From Pandoraea norimbergensis (GTDB lineage: Bacteria > Pseudomonadota > Gammaproteobacteria > Burkholderiales > Burkholderiaceae), in the NCBI RefSeq assembly GCF_001465545.3, contig NZ_CP013480.3, positions 3,906,001 to 3,970,000 of the forward strand: a DNA stretch of 64,000 nucleotides. Reading direction: 5' to 3'. The notes below the pieces were generated by a model. That model was not told the origin of the DNA. It saw nothing but the letters and a program-made list of their open reading frames with translations, and ran no database searches. Below, piece by piece: positions 10,122 to 19,437 of this stretch. Every line of letters begins with the position of its first letter. The stretch's first letter is position 1. Made by a program: the position numbers and the translations under genes.

Positions 10122-11003
10122 TTACGCTTTGCGTTCGAGCACTTTGCCGAACAACCCCTGCGGACGCACCAACAGGATCAGGAACAACAAGCCGAACGCC
10201 ACGGCGTCGCGCATGTTCGAGCCGATATAGGCCACCGACATCACCTCGGCAAACCCGAGGAACAGGCCGCCGATCATCGCGCCGCGAATGTCGCCCATGC
10301 CGCCCAGAATGATCACCGCGATGCCCTTGTGCAGCATCGGCTGGCCCATCAGCGGGAACACCGCGTTCGAGTACAGCCCGATCAGCACGCCGGCCATACC
10401 GCCCAGTCCGGCCGCCGCAAACGACGTCGCGAGGAACAGGCCTTCGACGTTGATGCCCAGCAGGTAGGCGGCCTTCGGCGACTCGGCAATCGCGCGCAAT
10501 GCGCGGCCCAGTTGCGTCTTCTTGATCGTGGTGATGAGCAGCGCCATCAGTGCGAACGAGACGAAGATGATCACCAGTTCCAGCACGGTCATGTGGACGC
10601 CGGCCACCGTAAGGGTGTCTTGCGGGACCAATTCGTACGGGAAGCGCAGATTCTCTGCACCGAAGATGCCCTGAATACCGTTGTTGAGCAGAATGCCCAC
10701 GCCGATGGTGGCGATCATCGGAATCAGGTGAGGCGCACCGCGCTTGCGCAGCGGCTTGAGCACGAGCACGTCGATGAGCAGCCCGAGCAGACCGCTGACG
10801 ATCACCGCCGTGATGATGGCCGCCCACAGCGGCAGATGCAGACGTGCGACAGCCTGAAGGGCGGCATACGCGCCGACCATGAAGACCGCGCCGTGCGAGA
10901 GATTGATGACGCCGAGAATGCCGAACACGAGTGTGAACCCGAGCGCGAACAAGGCGTACACGCACCCGAGGGAGAGCGCGTTGACGAGTTGCTGTTCCAG
11001 CAT
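10122..11003 (-). CDS. livH: branched-chain amino-acid ABC transporter permease LivH
   Basis: Inner-membrane permease of about 293 residues, partner of LivM. The start MLEQQLVNALSLGCVYALFA at 11003 fits the family N-terminus; the open frame continues 18 codons upstream to 11057 but that part is not hydrophobic or conserved in style. The coupling loop reads GRALRAIAESPKAAYLLGIN. A 10-bp stem-loop separates it from livJ, which probably lowers expression of the membrane subunits relative to the binding protein. Confidence 0.92.
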   Translation of the reverse strand: MLEQQLVNALSLGCVYALFALGFTLVFGILGVINLSHGAVFMVGAYAALQAVARLHLPLWAAIITAVIVSGLLGLLIDVLVLKPLRKRGAPHLIPMIATIGVGILLNNGIQGIFGAENLRFPYELVPQDTLTVAGVHMTVLELVIIFVSFALMALLITTIKKTQLGRALRAIAESPKAAYLLGINVEGLFLATSFAAAGLGGMAGVLIGLYSNAVFPLMGQPMLHKGIAVIILGGMGDIRGAMIGGLFLGFAEVMSVAYIGSNMRDAVAFGLLFLILLVRPQGLFGKVLERKA

Positions 11004-11072
11004 GGTGTGTATTCCAGCCTGAGGGACGAAGACGCGTGCCGAGAGGGGGCGCGGCATGCGCCAGAAACGCCG

Positions 11073-11104
11073 ATGGGCGTAGCGCCTTTCAGCCCTACGC
11101 CCAT
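11073..11104 (-). other. intercistronic stem-loop between livJ and livH
   Basis: A perfect 10-bp inverted repeat, ATGGGCGTAG (11073-11082) and CTACGCCCAT (11095-11104), with a 12-nt loop. No T tract follows on the minus strand, so it is not a classical terminator. In binding-protein operons such hairpins often protect the upstream message from 3' decay or reduce read-through; that role is inferred here. Confidence 0.6.
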
Positions 11105-11133
11105 GCGGACTTCTTCAAGTACTGCCGGGCTGC

Positions 11134-12285
11134 TTACTTCTCGATGACGTACTTGCTGCCCTTCGTCACGCTGACGATCGGCGCTTGTTTTGCGTCATAG
11201 CCAGCCGGCTTGCCGTTCTTGCCCATTGCCTGACGGAACGCGAAAGCACCGGTCGCACCTTCGTGCGTCACGCTCGGCAGCGCGTCGCGCAGTGCCTTGC
11301 GGTCGGCGTCCAGGTTGCCCGAGATCTTCACGTTCTTGAGCGCGCCAGCGGCGATGTACATGGCGTCGTAGGCTTGCGCGGCGAACTGGTCCGGCGACAC
11401 CGAGTACTTGGCCTTGTAGGCCGCGATGAACTTGGTGTTGGCCGGCGTGTTGTTCTCGATCGACCACGGGCTACCCACCCACAGGCCATCCGAGCTGCCC
11501 TTGGCCAGGTCGAACACCTTGACCGAGTTCATGCCGTTGCCGCCGATGAACGGCACGTTGATACCCAGTTGACGGGCTTGCACCATGATCGGCGCGCCTT
11601 CGGCGATCAGTGCCGACAGCACGATGGCGTCCGGGTTGCTGGCCTTGATCTTCGTGAGCTGTGCCTTGAAGTCCACGTCGCCCTTGGCGAACGTCTCGGT
11701 CGTCGTGACCGGGATCTTCAGGTCTTCCAGCGCCTTCTTGAAGTTGTCGTAGCCGCTCTTCGTGAACACATCGTCGTTGCCGTACAGCACTGCGACCTTC
11801 TTGATGCCCGTGTGCTTGGCCGCGACCTTGATGGTCTCCGGCAGCACGTCGGCTTCGGTCACCGAGTTACGGAAGATGAAATCGCCGATCGACGTGATGC
11901 CGTCAGCCGTGTTCGACGTGCCAAAGGCGACCGTCTTGCCGGCTTGTGCGATCGGGTCGGCAGCCTGTGCCGAGTTCGACAGCGTGGGGCCGAACACCAT
12001 CAGCACCTTGTCCTGGAAGATCAGCTTCTTGAAAACGTTGATCGCTTCTTCCTTCTTGCCTTGCTCGTCTTCGACTTGCAGTACAAGTTTGTTGCCATTG
12101 ACGCCGCCGGCGGCATTGATCTCGTCAGCCGCGAGCTGGAAACCGTTCTTGATGGCCGCGCCATATTGCGCAGCGCCGCCCGACAGTGCTTCGGCCACGC
12201 CGATCTTCAGATCGGCTGCGTGGGCCGCAGCCACCATCCCCGTGGCGACAAGTGCAGCCAGCAACTTGGTCATAGTGCTTTTCAT
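11134..12285 (-). CDS. livJ: periplasmic branched-chain amino-acid binding protein
   Basis: Type I periplasmic binding protein of 383 residues, first gene of the operon. It has a Sec signal peptide (MKSTMTKLLAALVATGMVAAAHA, cleavage before ADLKIGVAEALSGG). The mature start DLKIGVAEALSGGAAQYG and the segment NAAGGVNGNKLVLQVEDEQG are typical of the LivJ/LivK family. A strong GGAGGA lies nine bases upstream of the start. The 5' leader holds a GC-rich hairpin. The ligand is probably Leu/Ile/Val, but this family also binds other amino acids and amides. Confidence 0.92.
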   Translation of the reverse strand: MKSTMTKLLAALVATGMVAAAHAADLKIGVAEALSGGAAQYGAAIKNGFQLAADEINAAGGVNGNKLVLQVEDEQGKKEEAINVFKKLIFQDKVLMVFGPTLSNSAQAADPIAQAGKTVAFGTSNTADGITSIGDFIFRNSVTEADVLPETIKVAAKHTGIKKVAVLYGNDDVFTKSGYDNFKKALEDLKIPVTTTETFAKGDVDFKAQLTKIKASNPDAIVLSALIAEGAPIMVQARQLGINVPFIGGNGMNSVKVFDLAKGSSDGLWVGSPWSIENNTPANTKFIAAYKAKYSVSPDQFAAQAYDAMYIAAGALKNVKISGNLDADRKALRDALPSVTHEGATGAFAFRQAMGKNGKPAGYDAKQAPIVSVTKGSKYVIEK

Positions 12286-12325
12286 GAGTGCTCTTCCTCC
12301 AATACCTAGTCTCTAGTTATGAGAA

Positions 12326-12346
12326 GGCGCGCCTTGTGAGCGCGCC
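12326..12346 (-). other. GC-rich hairpin in the livJ leader
   Basis: GGCGCGC (12326-12332) pairs with GCGCGCC (12340-12346) across a 7-nt loop. It lies about 40 nt upstream of the livJ start within the 228-bp gap between pmbA and livJ. It could influence livJ message stability or start, or be a leftover terminator for pmbA; no T tract follows on the minus strand. No promoter in this gap was convincing. Confidence 0.4.
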
Positions 12347-12513
12347 CATTACCCTAACTACCGTATTCGTTCTTAAACCGTGGCTTAAGAAAACCCCTAA
12401 GGATAACGCAAAATAACGCAATCTATCGCGAACGGACACGGCAATTGGGTTTTTGCCCCGCCCTGGCGCATAAATGCAACGCGTTTGTGGCGCCAGAATG
12501 AGATTTCGCAGCA

Positions 12514-13872
12514 TCAATGACCGGCAATGGTCATTTGTTCAATCAGGATTGACCCCACCTCTTTGGTGCCACGCACGAGCGTGTCGGCACCGATGGCGAC
12601 GATCTGGCGGAACATGTCGTTCAGGTTGCCGGCCAGCGTGATTTCTTCCACCGGATACTGGATTTCGCCGTTCTCGACCCAGAAACCCGACGCGCCGCGC
12701 GAATAATCGCCCGTCACGTAGTTCACGCCCTGCCCCATCAGTTCCGTGACCAGCAGGCCCGTACCGAGCTTGCGGAGCATGGCGCGGAAGTCGTCGGTCG
12801 GCGCGGTCAGCTTGCTATACATGCGCAGGTTGTGCGAACCGCCGGCATTACCGGTCGTCTGCATGCCGAGCTTGCGTGCCGAGTACGTCGAGAGGAAGTA
12901 ACCCTGCACCACACCGTCGGTGACCACGTCGCGGGCCCGGGTCTTCACGCCCTCTTCGTCATACGGGGCGCTGCCCATCGCTCGCGGCACGTGCGGGTCT
13001 TCGTGAATGCCCACGTGATCGGCAAACACCGGCTTGCCCAACGTGTCGACGAGGAACGTGGCCTTGCGATACAACGCGCCACCGCTCACGCCCTGCACGA
13101 AGGCGCCCAGCAGGCCGGCGGCGAGCGGTGCCTCGAACAGCACAGCGCATTTGCGGGTCGAGAGCTTGCGGGCATGCAGACGTGCCAGCGCACGCTCGGC
13201 GGCGTAACGGCCCACGGCCTCCGGCGACGCCAGATCTTCAGCGGCGCGCTTGGACGTGTACCAGTCGTCACGTTGCATGTGGCTGCCGGAGCCCGCAATC
13301 GGCGAGACCGACAGGTAGTGACGCGAATACGGGTAGCCCGACAGGAAGCCGCGCGTGGTACCGAGCAGGAACTGGGAATGCTGGGCCGAAACGCTCGCCC
13401 CTTCCGAATTGCGGATGAGGGGGCTCACGTCGAGCGCGCTCTTTTCCGCGCGGCGGGCGAGTTCGACGGCGTCGTCGGCCGTGATGCGCCACGGGTGGAA
13501 GAGCGACAGGTCCTGCGGGTTCGTCTCGAGCAGTTCTGCCTCGGCGAGGCCCGCACAGTCGTCTTCTGCGGTAAATCGGGCGATATTGAAAGCGGCGTCG
13601 ACCGTGTCGTGCAGCGCCTTGCGCGAGAAGTCCGAGGTGCTGGCGTTGCCACGGCGCTGGCCGATGAACACCGACACGCCGACGAGCTTGTCGCGGTTGC
13701 GCTCGATGGTCTCGACCTTGCCGCGCCGCACCGAGACCGACAGGCCGTCGCCCTCGGAAATCTCGGCGGCCGCGTCGGTAGCGCCTAGCGAACGGGCGTA
13801 TTGCAGTACGTCGCTGACGATTTCCTTGAGTTGATCCTGGGTATGCGTGAAGTGCTGGGTCGCTTGGGACAT
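12514..13872 (-). CDS. pmbA: TldD/PmbA-family metalloprotease subunit PmbA
   Basis: Protein of 452 residues of the TldD/PmbA family. In E. coli, TldD and PmbA (TldE) form a heterodimeric protease that matures microcin B17 and degrades the antitoxin CcdA. The N-terminal EISEGDGLSVSVRRGKVETI, central SPIAGSGSHMQRDDWYT and C-terminal GASGFWVENGEIQYPVEEIT segments match the family. PmbA lacks the HExxxH site that TldD carries, and none is seen here. TldD is not in the window. The gene is divergent from darP with about 115 bp between the starts. Confidence 0.93.
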   Translation of the reverse strand: MSQATQHFTHTQDQLKEIVSDVLQYARSLGATDAAAEISEGDGLSVSVRRGKVETIERNRDKLVGVSVFIGQRRGNASTSDFSRKALHDTVDAAFNIARFTAEDDCAGLAEAELLETNPQDLSLFHPWRITADDAVELARRAEKSALDVSPLIRNSEGASVSAQHSQFLLGTTRGFLSGYPYSRHYLSVSPIAGSGSHMQRDDWYTSKRAAEDLASPEAVGRYAAERALARLHARKLSTRKCAVLFEAPLAAGLLGAFVQGVSGGALYRKATFLVDTLGKPVFADHVGIHEDPHVPRAMGSAPYDEEGVKTRARDVVTDGVVQGYFLSTYSARKLGMQTTGNAGGSHNLRMYSKLTAPTDDFRAMLRKLGTGLLVTELMGQGVNYVTGDYSRGASGFWVENGEIQYPVEEITLAGNLNDMFRQIVAIGADTLVRGTKEVGSILIEQMTIAGH

Positions 13873-13987
13873 CGGCGCGATTAGGTCAGTGGCTGAATAG
13901 GAACCGCCATCTTAGCGCGACTTCCGTACCGTCGTACGAGGGGGTTGCAACTATTTGGACGGCGTGAGCCGCGTTACAATAGCGCCC

Positions 13988-14596
13988 ATGACGCACAATC
14001 ACCGCAATAACCAACCCGCCGAGTCCGAACTTCTCTACGAAGGTCCGAGTAAATCCCAGCGCAAGCGCGAGTCGCACGCGTTGCAGGATCTTGGCGCAGA
14101 ACTGGTCAACCTGTCCAAAGACGCGCTGGCGCGCGTCCCCATGTCCGAAAAACTCGATCAGGCCGTGCGCGACTGCCGCAAGATCACTGCCCACGAGGGC
14201 CGCCGCCGTCAGATGCAGTACGTCGGCAAGGTCATGCGCTCGCTCGATGAGTCGGAAGTCGACGCCATCCAGCGCGCTCTCGACGTGATCAACGGCGTGT
14301 CGAAAGCCGAAACCGCCAAGCTGCACGCCCTTGAGCGCTGGCGCGATCGCCTGCTCGCCAAGGACGAGGCACTGACGGAACTGCTCGCGCAGCACCCGGA
14401 CGTCGATGGTCAGCACCTTCGCACGCTCATTCGCAATGCCCGCCGCGAGCAAGCCGCACAAAAGCCGCCCAAGGCCTTCCGCGAGCTCTTTCAAGCGCTC
14501 AAGGACTTGCTGGCCAACAGCGCGGACAGCAGCGACAAGTCGGACGACGCCGATGACGATCTGCCGGAATTCCCGGTGCGTGAGGACGATCGATGA
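13988..14596 (+). CDS. darP: dual-action ribosome maturation protein DarP (YjgA, DUF615)
   Basis: Protein of 202 residues of the YjgA family, which associates with late 50S ribosome precursors. The N-terminus [20 protein letters not shown] and the segment [20 protein letters not shown] are family hallmarks. The C-terminus is strongly acidic. The ATG at 13988 is chosen because it lies just before the conserved part. It has no ribosome-binding site, and a -10-like TACAAT (13975-13980) ends seven bases before it, so a leaderless transcript is possible. The mog start overlaps its stop (ATGA). Confidence 0.9.
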   Translation: MTHNHRNNQPAESELLYEGPSKSQRKRESHALQDLGAELVNLSKDALARVPMSEKLDQAVRDCRKITAHEGRRRQMQYVGKVMRSLDESEVDAIQRALDVINGVSKAETAKLHALERWRDRLLAKDEALTELLAQHPDVDGQHLRTLIRNARREQAAQKPPKAFRELFQALKDLLANSADSSDKSDDADDDLPEFPVREDDR

Positions 14597-15213
14597 TCGC
14601 GCGCGCGCATCCGGATGAGCTGCGCGTCGGGCTGGTCTCGGTCAGCGACCGCGCCAGTCAGGGCACGTATGAAGATCAGGGCATTCCGGCCTTGCAGGCC
14701 TGGCTCGGCAGTGCCCTCAAGTCGCCTTGGGTGGCCGAGACTCGCCTGATTCCCGATGACGCGGATGGCATCACCGCCACATTGATCGAACTCATCGACA
14801 CGATGCAGTGCGATCTGGTGCTCACCACCGGTGGCACCGGCCCGGCACGACGCGACGTGACGCCTGAAGCGACGCTGCGCGCCGGTACGAAAGAGATGCC
14901 GGGCTTTGGCGAGCAGATGCGCCAGATCAGCCTGCGCTTCGTGCCGACCGCGATTCTGTCACGTCAGGTCGCCGTGATCCGCGAAACGCCGGCCCACGCG
15001 GCGCTCATCATCAATTTGCCGGGTCAGCCGAAGTCGATCAAAGAGACGCTGGAAGGTCTGCGCGATGCCGACGGCAAATCGATCGTGCCGGGCATCTTCG
15101 CTGCCGTGCCGTATTGCATCGACCTGATCGGCGGGCCGTATATCGAAACCGATGAGGCCGTTTGCAAGGCGTTTCGCCCGAAAACCGCGATTCGCGCGCC
15201 GAAGCCGGCCTGA
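14593..15213 (+). CDS. mog: molybdopterin adenylyltransferase
   Basis: MogA-type enzyme that adenylates molybdopterin before molybdenum insertion; 206 residues. The MPT-binding signature [19 protein letters not shown] is intact, and the segment [16 protein letters not shown] follows the family pattern. The start overlaps the darP stop by four bases, so it is translationally coupled. A strong bidirectional terminator follows 65 bp after the stop. Other molybdenum cofactor genes are not in the window. Confidence 0.93.
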   Translation: MIARAHPDELRVGLVSVSDRASQGTYEDQGIPALQAWLGSALKSPWVAETRLIPDDADGITATLIELIDTMQCDLVLTTGGTGPARRDVTPEATLRAGTKEMPGFGEQMRQISLRFVPTAILSRQVAVIRETPAHAALIINLPGQPKSIKETLEGLRDADGKSIVPGIFAAVPYCIDLIGGPYIETDEAVCKAFRPKTAIRAPKPA

Positions 15214-15277
15214 GTCGGCCTGAGTCGGCGTGGTGCTGCAACCGGTTCTCCTCACCGCTCCCACGTACAACACAATG

Positions 15278-15306
15278 AAAAACGCCAGCATTACGCTGGC
15301 GTTTTC
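15278..15306. terminator. bidirectional terminator between mog and orn
   Basis: AAAACGCCAGC and GCTGGCGTTTT form a stem of 9-11 bp around a 5-nt loop, with A and T runs on both sides, so it can end mog from the left and orn from the right. A second perfect 9-bp inverted repeat (15350-15378, GATGCGGCA/TGCCGCATC) overlaps the orn stop codon. Confidence 0.88.
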
Positions 15307-15376
15307 GTTTGGCCGGGTGGATCAGCCGGACGCTGAGACTGCCGCGACGGATGCGGCAGATGCCGCAGATGCCGCA

Positions 15377-16000
15377 TCAAGCCGCAGCGTCGCTACCGGG
15401 CACCGTCGTCTTCAGGAAGTGCTCGCGGTAGTACACGAGTTCATCGATCGATTCATGAATGTCGGCCAGCGCGGTATGCGCCGCGCGCTTGCTGAAACCC
15501 TTGTAGACCGTGGGCTCCCAGCGGCGGCACAGCTCCTTGAGCGTGCTGACGTCGAGATTGCGGTAGTGGAAAAAGGCTTCCAGCTTCGGCATGTAACGCG
15601 CCATGAAGCGGCGATCCTGACAGATCGAATTGCCACACATCGGCGACTTGTTGGGTGGCACGTACTGCGACAGGAACTCGATCAATTGCAATTCTGCCGA
15701 AGCTTCATCGATCGGCGACGCCTTGACGCGGTCGATCAGCCCCGAGCGGCCGTGGGTGCCCTTGTTCCAGTCATCCATACCGTCGAGCACGGCGTCGGAC
15801 TGATGGATCGCGAAAACGGGGCCTTCGATGCGACGCGTCAGTGCCGAATCGGTGACAACGACGGCCACTTCGATGATACGGTCGCTATCCGGCTGCAAAC
15901 CGGTCATTTCCATATCGAGCCAGACCAGATTGAACTCGGCACGCGCGAGCGTCTTTTCGCCTTCGGCAGATGCGGAATTTTGGGACGGAATGGCAGACAT
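15377..16000 (-). CDS. orn: oligoribonuclease
   Basis: 3'-5' exoribonuclease of the DEDDh family that degrades diribonucleotides, including pGpG from c-di-GMP breakdown; 207 residues. Motifs are [20 protein letters not shown] (Exo I, D and E ligands), the Exo II segment [11 protein letters not shown] and Exo [19 protein letters not shown] with the catalytic His. The start [16 protein letters not shown] at 16000 has a short N-terminal extension relative to E. coli. The frame stays open far upstream over the M48 protease gene, but that part is antisense shadow. Confidence 0.95.
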   Translation of the reverse strand: MSAIPSQNSASAEGEKTLARAEFNLVWLDMEMTGLQPDSDRIIEVAVVVTDSALTRRIEGPVFAIHQSDAVLDGMDDWNKGTHGRSGLIDRVKASPIDEASAELQLIEFLSQYVPPNKSPMCGNSICQDRRFMARYMPKLEAFFHYRNLDVSTLKELCRRWEPTVYKGFSKRAAHTALADIHESIDELVYYREHFLKTTVPGSDAAA

Positions 16001-16066
16001 GATCGGAAGACTCTTTAAAACGCGTCGGTCGGCGACCGGTAAGGCGCCTGGCCGGTCGAAAGAACT

Positions 16067-16072
16067 TATAAT
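16067..16072 (+). promoter_or_regulatory. -10 hexamer for the M48 protease / rsgA operon
   Basis: A perfect TATAAT lies 31 bp upstream of the protease start, in the divergent gap after orn. The -35 region at 17 bp spacing is poor. Direct sequence match only. Confidence 0.4.
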
Positions 16073-16102
16073 TCTCGCATACTTCAGTTTCCTCTTAGGC
16101 GC

Positions 16103-17350
16103 ATGTTCACTTATCTCTTCGTGATCTTCCTGCTGGCCATGGTCATGACCAAGTTGTGGCTGGCGGCCCGCCAGATCCGCCACGTGGTCGCCCATCGTGC
16201 CGCTGTCCCCGAGCGTTTCGCCGGCACGATCACGCTGACCGATCACCAGCGTGCGGCCGACTATACGGTCGCCCGCACCCGGCTCGGCATGGCCGAAATC
16301 TTCGCGCAGGCTGGGCTGCTGGTTGCACTCACCCTGCTCGGCGGCCTGAACCTGCTGCATATCGGCATCACCGAGTGGCTGGGCGACGGTTATCTGGCCC
16401 AGATTGCACTGATCGGCGCCGTGCTGCTCATCTCCGGCCTCGTCGATCTGCCGTTCACGTACGTGCGTCAGTTCGTGATCGAGCAACGGTTTGGCTTCAA
16501 TCGCATGTCGATCGGGTTGTTTATCGTCGACCTGATCAAGGGCACCGCCGTTGGCGTCGTGCTGGGTCTGCCGCTGCTCTTCGTCGTGCTGTGGCTGATG
16601 GAGCGCGCCGGGCCGCTGTGGTGGCTGTACACGTGGGTCGTGTGGGTCGCCTTCAACCTGTTCGTGCAGTTCATCTTCCCGCACGTCATCGCGCCGATGT
16701 TCAACAAGTTCGAGCCGCTGGCGGACGTCTCGCTGGCCGAGCGCATCGAAGGATTGATGAAACGCTGCGGTTTCGCCGCGCGCGGACTGTTCGTCATGGA
16801 CGGCTCCAAGCGTTCGGCTCACGGCAACGCCTACTTCAGCGGGTTCGGACGTGCCAAGCGCATCGTCTTCTTCGACACGTTGATCGAGCGCCTGTCGCCT
16901 GCGGAAATCGAAGCGGTACTGGCCCACGAACTGGGCCACTTCAAGCGCCGCCATATCACCAAGCGTCTCGTCGTCGCCTTCGCCCTCTCGCTCGCGTTCC
17001 TGGCCTTGCTTGGCTGGCTCACCGGCCGCACGTGGTTCTACACGGATCTGGGGGTGATGCCGTCGATGATGGGCAGCAACAACGCCCTCGCGCTGGTGCT
17101 CTTCTTCCTGGTGCTGCCGGTGTTCGGCTTCTTCGCCAGCCCGCTGAGCAGCCTCACGTCGCGCAAACACGAATTCGAAGCCGATGCGTTCGCCGCCAGT
17201 CAAACACAGGCGAGCGACCTCATCAACGCGTTGGTGAAGCTGTATCAGGACAACGCGTCGACGCTCACGCCCGACCCGGTCTACACCGCGTTCTACTATT
17301 CGCACCCGCCCGCCTCGCAGCGCATCGACCGACTGCTGGGGCACGCATGA
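16103..17350 (+). CDS. M48-family (Ste24-like) membrane metalloprotease
   Basis: Zinc endopeptidase of 415 residues with the CAAX-protease-1 N-terminal membrane domain followed by an M48 catalytic domain. The zinc motif is [10 protein letters not shown] (HExxH), and the third ligand lies in [12 protein letters not shown]. Several transmembrane segments occupy the first 200 residues and another pair follows the active site. In bacteria these proteins are thought to act in membrane protein quality control; no prenylated substrate is expected. The stop overlaps the rsgA start by ATGA, so the two form a coupled pair. Confidence 0.92.
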   Translation: MFTYLFVIFLLAMVMTKLWLAARQIRHVVAHRAAVPERFAGTITLTDHQRAADYTVARTRLGMAEIFAQAGLLVALTLLGGLNLLHIGITEWLGDGYLAQIALIGAVLLISGLVDLPFTYVRQFVIEQRFGFNRMSIGLFIVDLIKGTAVGVVLGLPLLFVVLWLMERAGPLWWLYTWVVWVAFNLFVQFIFPHVIAPMFNKFEPLADVSLAERIEGLMKRCGFAARGLFVMDGSKRSAHGNAYFSGFGRAKRIVFFDTLIERLSPAEIEAVLAHELGHFKRRHITKRLVVAFALSLAFLALLGWLTGRTWFYTDLGVMPSMMGSNNALALVLFFLVLPVFGFFASPLSSLTSRKHEFEADAFAASQTQASDLINALVKLYQDNASTLTPDPVYTAFYYSHPPASQRIDRLLGHA

Positions 17351-18288
17351 AGCGCGGCGCAAAAGTGAAGGCGGCCCTGCCCGCCACGACCGCAGAAGCC
17401 CGCCGGCTCGGCCGGGTCGCCGCCGCCCACGGCCGACACTACGTGGTCGAAGCCGACGATGGCGAGACGGTGCTGTGCTTCCCCCGGGGGAAAAAGAGCG
17501 AGATTGCCGTGGGCGACGAAGTGGCCTGGGCACGTACGGGCGATCAGGGTGTGATCGAAGAAATTCTGCCGCGCCGTAATCTGCTCTACCGCTCGGATCA
17601 GTTCAAAAGCAAGCTGTTCGCGTCGAACATCGATCAGTTGGTGATCATGCTCGGCACCGAACCGTATTTCAGCGAAGACCTGCTCGGCCGGGCACTGGTG
17701 GCCGCCGAAGCCAACGAATTGCATCCGCTCGTCGTCCTCAACAAGACGGACGTCGTCGCTGCATTGCCGGCGGCACGCGAGCGCCTCGCGCCCTACCGGG
17801 CGCTGGGCTACGAAGTGCTGGAGTTGTCGGTGCGCGCCGATCCGGAGGCTGCACAAGCCATGCTTCTGCCGCGACTGGCGCATAAGGCATCGCTGCTGCT
17901 AGGACAGTCGGGCATGGGCAAGTCGAGCCTCGTGAACCTGCTCGTCCCCAACGCCGCTGCGGCCACGCGTGAAATTTCGACGGTGCTCAATTCCGGCAAG
18001 CATACGACGACGTTCACCCGGATTTTCCATCTCCCCGACGGCGGCCTGCTGATCGACTCGCCGGGGTTTCAGGAATTCGGCCTGCACCACCTCAAGGAGG
18101 GTGTGCTTGAACGTGCGTTCCCGGAATTCCGCCCGTTGCTCACCGGCTGCCGGTTCTACAACTGCCATCACCTGAAAGAGCCCGGTTGCGCCATTCTCGC
18201 TGCCGTTGCGGATGGCCGGATCTCTCAGCAACGCCACGCCCTGTATGCCCAACTTGTGCATGAGTCGGAGCAGGAAGTGCCTTATTGA
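17347..18288 (+). CDS. rsgA: ribosome small subunit-dependent GTPase RsgA
   Basis: Circularly permuted GTPase that checks the decoding site during 30S maturation; 313 residues. An OB fold comes first. The G motifs follow in permuted order, NKTD (G4), then GQSGMGKSS (G1) and DSPG (G3). The C-terminal zinc site is [14 protein letters not shown]. The start ATG lies within the upstream protease stop. A strong terminator follows 30 bp after the stop. Confidence 0.96.
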   Translation: MKRGAKVKAALPATTAEARRLGRVAAAHGRHYVVEADDGETVLCFPRGKKSEIAVGDEVAWARTGDQGVIEEILPRRNLLYRSDQFKSKLFASNIDQLVIMLGTEPYFSEDLLGRALVAAEANELHPLVVLNKTDVVAALPAARERLAPYRALGYEVLELSVRADPEAAQAMLLPRLAHKASLLLGQSGMGKSSLVNLLVPNAAAATREISTVLNSGKHTTTFTRIFHLPDGGLLIDSPGFQEFGLHHLKEGVLERAFPEFRPLLTGCRFYNCHHLKEPGCAILAAVADGRISQQRHALYAQLVHESEQEVPY

Positions 18289-18318
18289 ATCGGGCGACTG
18301 ACTGGATGCCGAGAAATG

Positions 18319-18346
18319 AAAAAACCCCGCCGAAGCGGGGTTTTTT
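18319..18346. terminator. bidirectional terminator between rsgA and the CbiB-like gene
   Basis: CCCCGC and GCGGGG form a 6-bp stem around CGAA, flanked by six A and six T residues. It serves rsgA on the plus strand and the convergent CbiB-like gene on the minus strand. Confidence 0.93.
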
Positions 18347-18364
18347 CATGGCTTGCTGCCGGTC

Positions 18365-19303
18365 TCAACCGAGCCAGACCGCGAGCGTCAGCAGCAAGAG
18401 CAACAGCATCCACAGCAAGACAGCGCGCCACACCAGCCCGACCGCGGCCTGAAGCGTGCGTGGCGTGCATTCGCCACCGACGGGCAGCACAGCGTCATCG
18501 CCCTGATTGAGCGCATCGATGCTCGAGACTTCTGCCAACGGGCCGGTCAGACGAGCACCCAAGGCGCCACTGCCTGCTGCCAGCAAAATGCCTTCGTTCT
18601 CGTTCGGCCACTGCTTGGCGTAGTGACGCCAGGCGTAGATCGCATCTTCGAAATTGCCCACGATGGCGAAGCCGATGGCCGTCATGCGAGCGGGCACCCA
18701 ATCGATCACATAGAACGCCTTGCGCGCAAACGCGCCGAACGCGGGACTGCGATCCGGGGCAGGTTCGGTCCAACGGCGCGACAGATATTCCGCCAACCGG
18801 TACAACACGGCGCCCGCGGGGCCGATCGGGATAAGGAACCAGAAGAACACGCCGAATACGTGGCGGTGCGATGCAATCACGGCGTGCAGCAACGTATGAC
18901 GCACGATCTCGTCGACGGGCATGTCGACCGTGTCGATACCGATCCACTGGCGGAGAATTTCCCGCGCTTCGTTGACGTTGTCGTTGTTGAGCGCGACGTG
19001 AATGTCGGTGAAGTAGTGGCTGAACTGGCGAAAGCCCATCGTCAGGTAGACGATCAGCACGTTCCATGCAAAGCCGAGCAGAATGTTCACCCGCATGAGC
19101 AGGTAATAGACCACGCCGACCACAAGCACGAACGGCACCACGACGACCAGCCACGCCAGCACGCCATGACGCGGTTGACCCGCGTCGAACGATTGGGAGG
19201 TGTGCGTCGCGTGGGAGCGAATCAGGTTGTAGATCGGGTTTTGCGTGGACAGCGCACGCACCTGCTCGAGGATCAGCGCGAGGAGTACCGAAAAGAATGT
19301 CAT
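18365..19303 (-). CDS. CobD/CbiB-family membrane protein
   Basis: Membrane protein of 312 residues resembling CbiB/CobD, which attaches aminopropanol in cobalamin synthesis. It begins MTFFSVLLALILEQVRALST, has four or five hydrophobic segments, and contains the family-like RVNILLGFAWNVLIVYLTMG and YVIDWVPARMTAIGFAIVGN. The D-W-x-P-A-R-x-T motif is strongly CbiB-like. No other cobalamin gene is near, so it may have a different role in this lineage. It is convergent with rsgA and followed by the shared terminator. Confidence 0.75.
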   Translation of the reverse strand: MTFFSVLLALILEQVRALSTQNPIYNLIRSHATHTSQSFDAGQPRHGVLAWLVVVVPFVLVVGVVYYLLMRVNILLGFAWNVLIVYLTMGFRQFSHYFTDIHVALNNDNVNEAREILRQWIGIDTVDMPVDEIVRHTLLHAVIASHRHVFGVFFWFLIPIGPAGAVLYRLAEYLSRRWTEPAPDRSPAFGAFARKAFYVIDWVPARMTAIGFAIVGNFEDAIYAWRHYAKQWPNENEGILLAAGSGALGARLTGPLAEVSSIDALNQGDDAVLPVGGECTPRTLQAAVGLVWRAVLLWMLLLLLLTLAVWLG

Positions 19304-19437
19304 GCGTGCGATCGGGTCACCGGACGGAATAATGTAACGATAGCACAGCTTCTCGCGAATGCCCGTGCCATGCGCCTTCGCGACGCATTCGATCCGCAGT
19401 TCACGCAGGTGAATTGCGCAACTTTGGTCCTAGTGCG

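Noticed and set aside
12317..12517. Small 66-codon minus-strand frame overlapping the pmbA stop
   Set aside because: It covers the livJ leader hairpin, shows no family resemblance and would be hard to separate from the pmbA 3' region. Left uncalled.
16001..17533. Upstream extension of the orn frame
   Set aside because: This part is antisense to the M48 protease gene; the Orn family begins at 16000.
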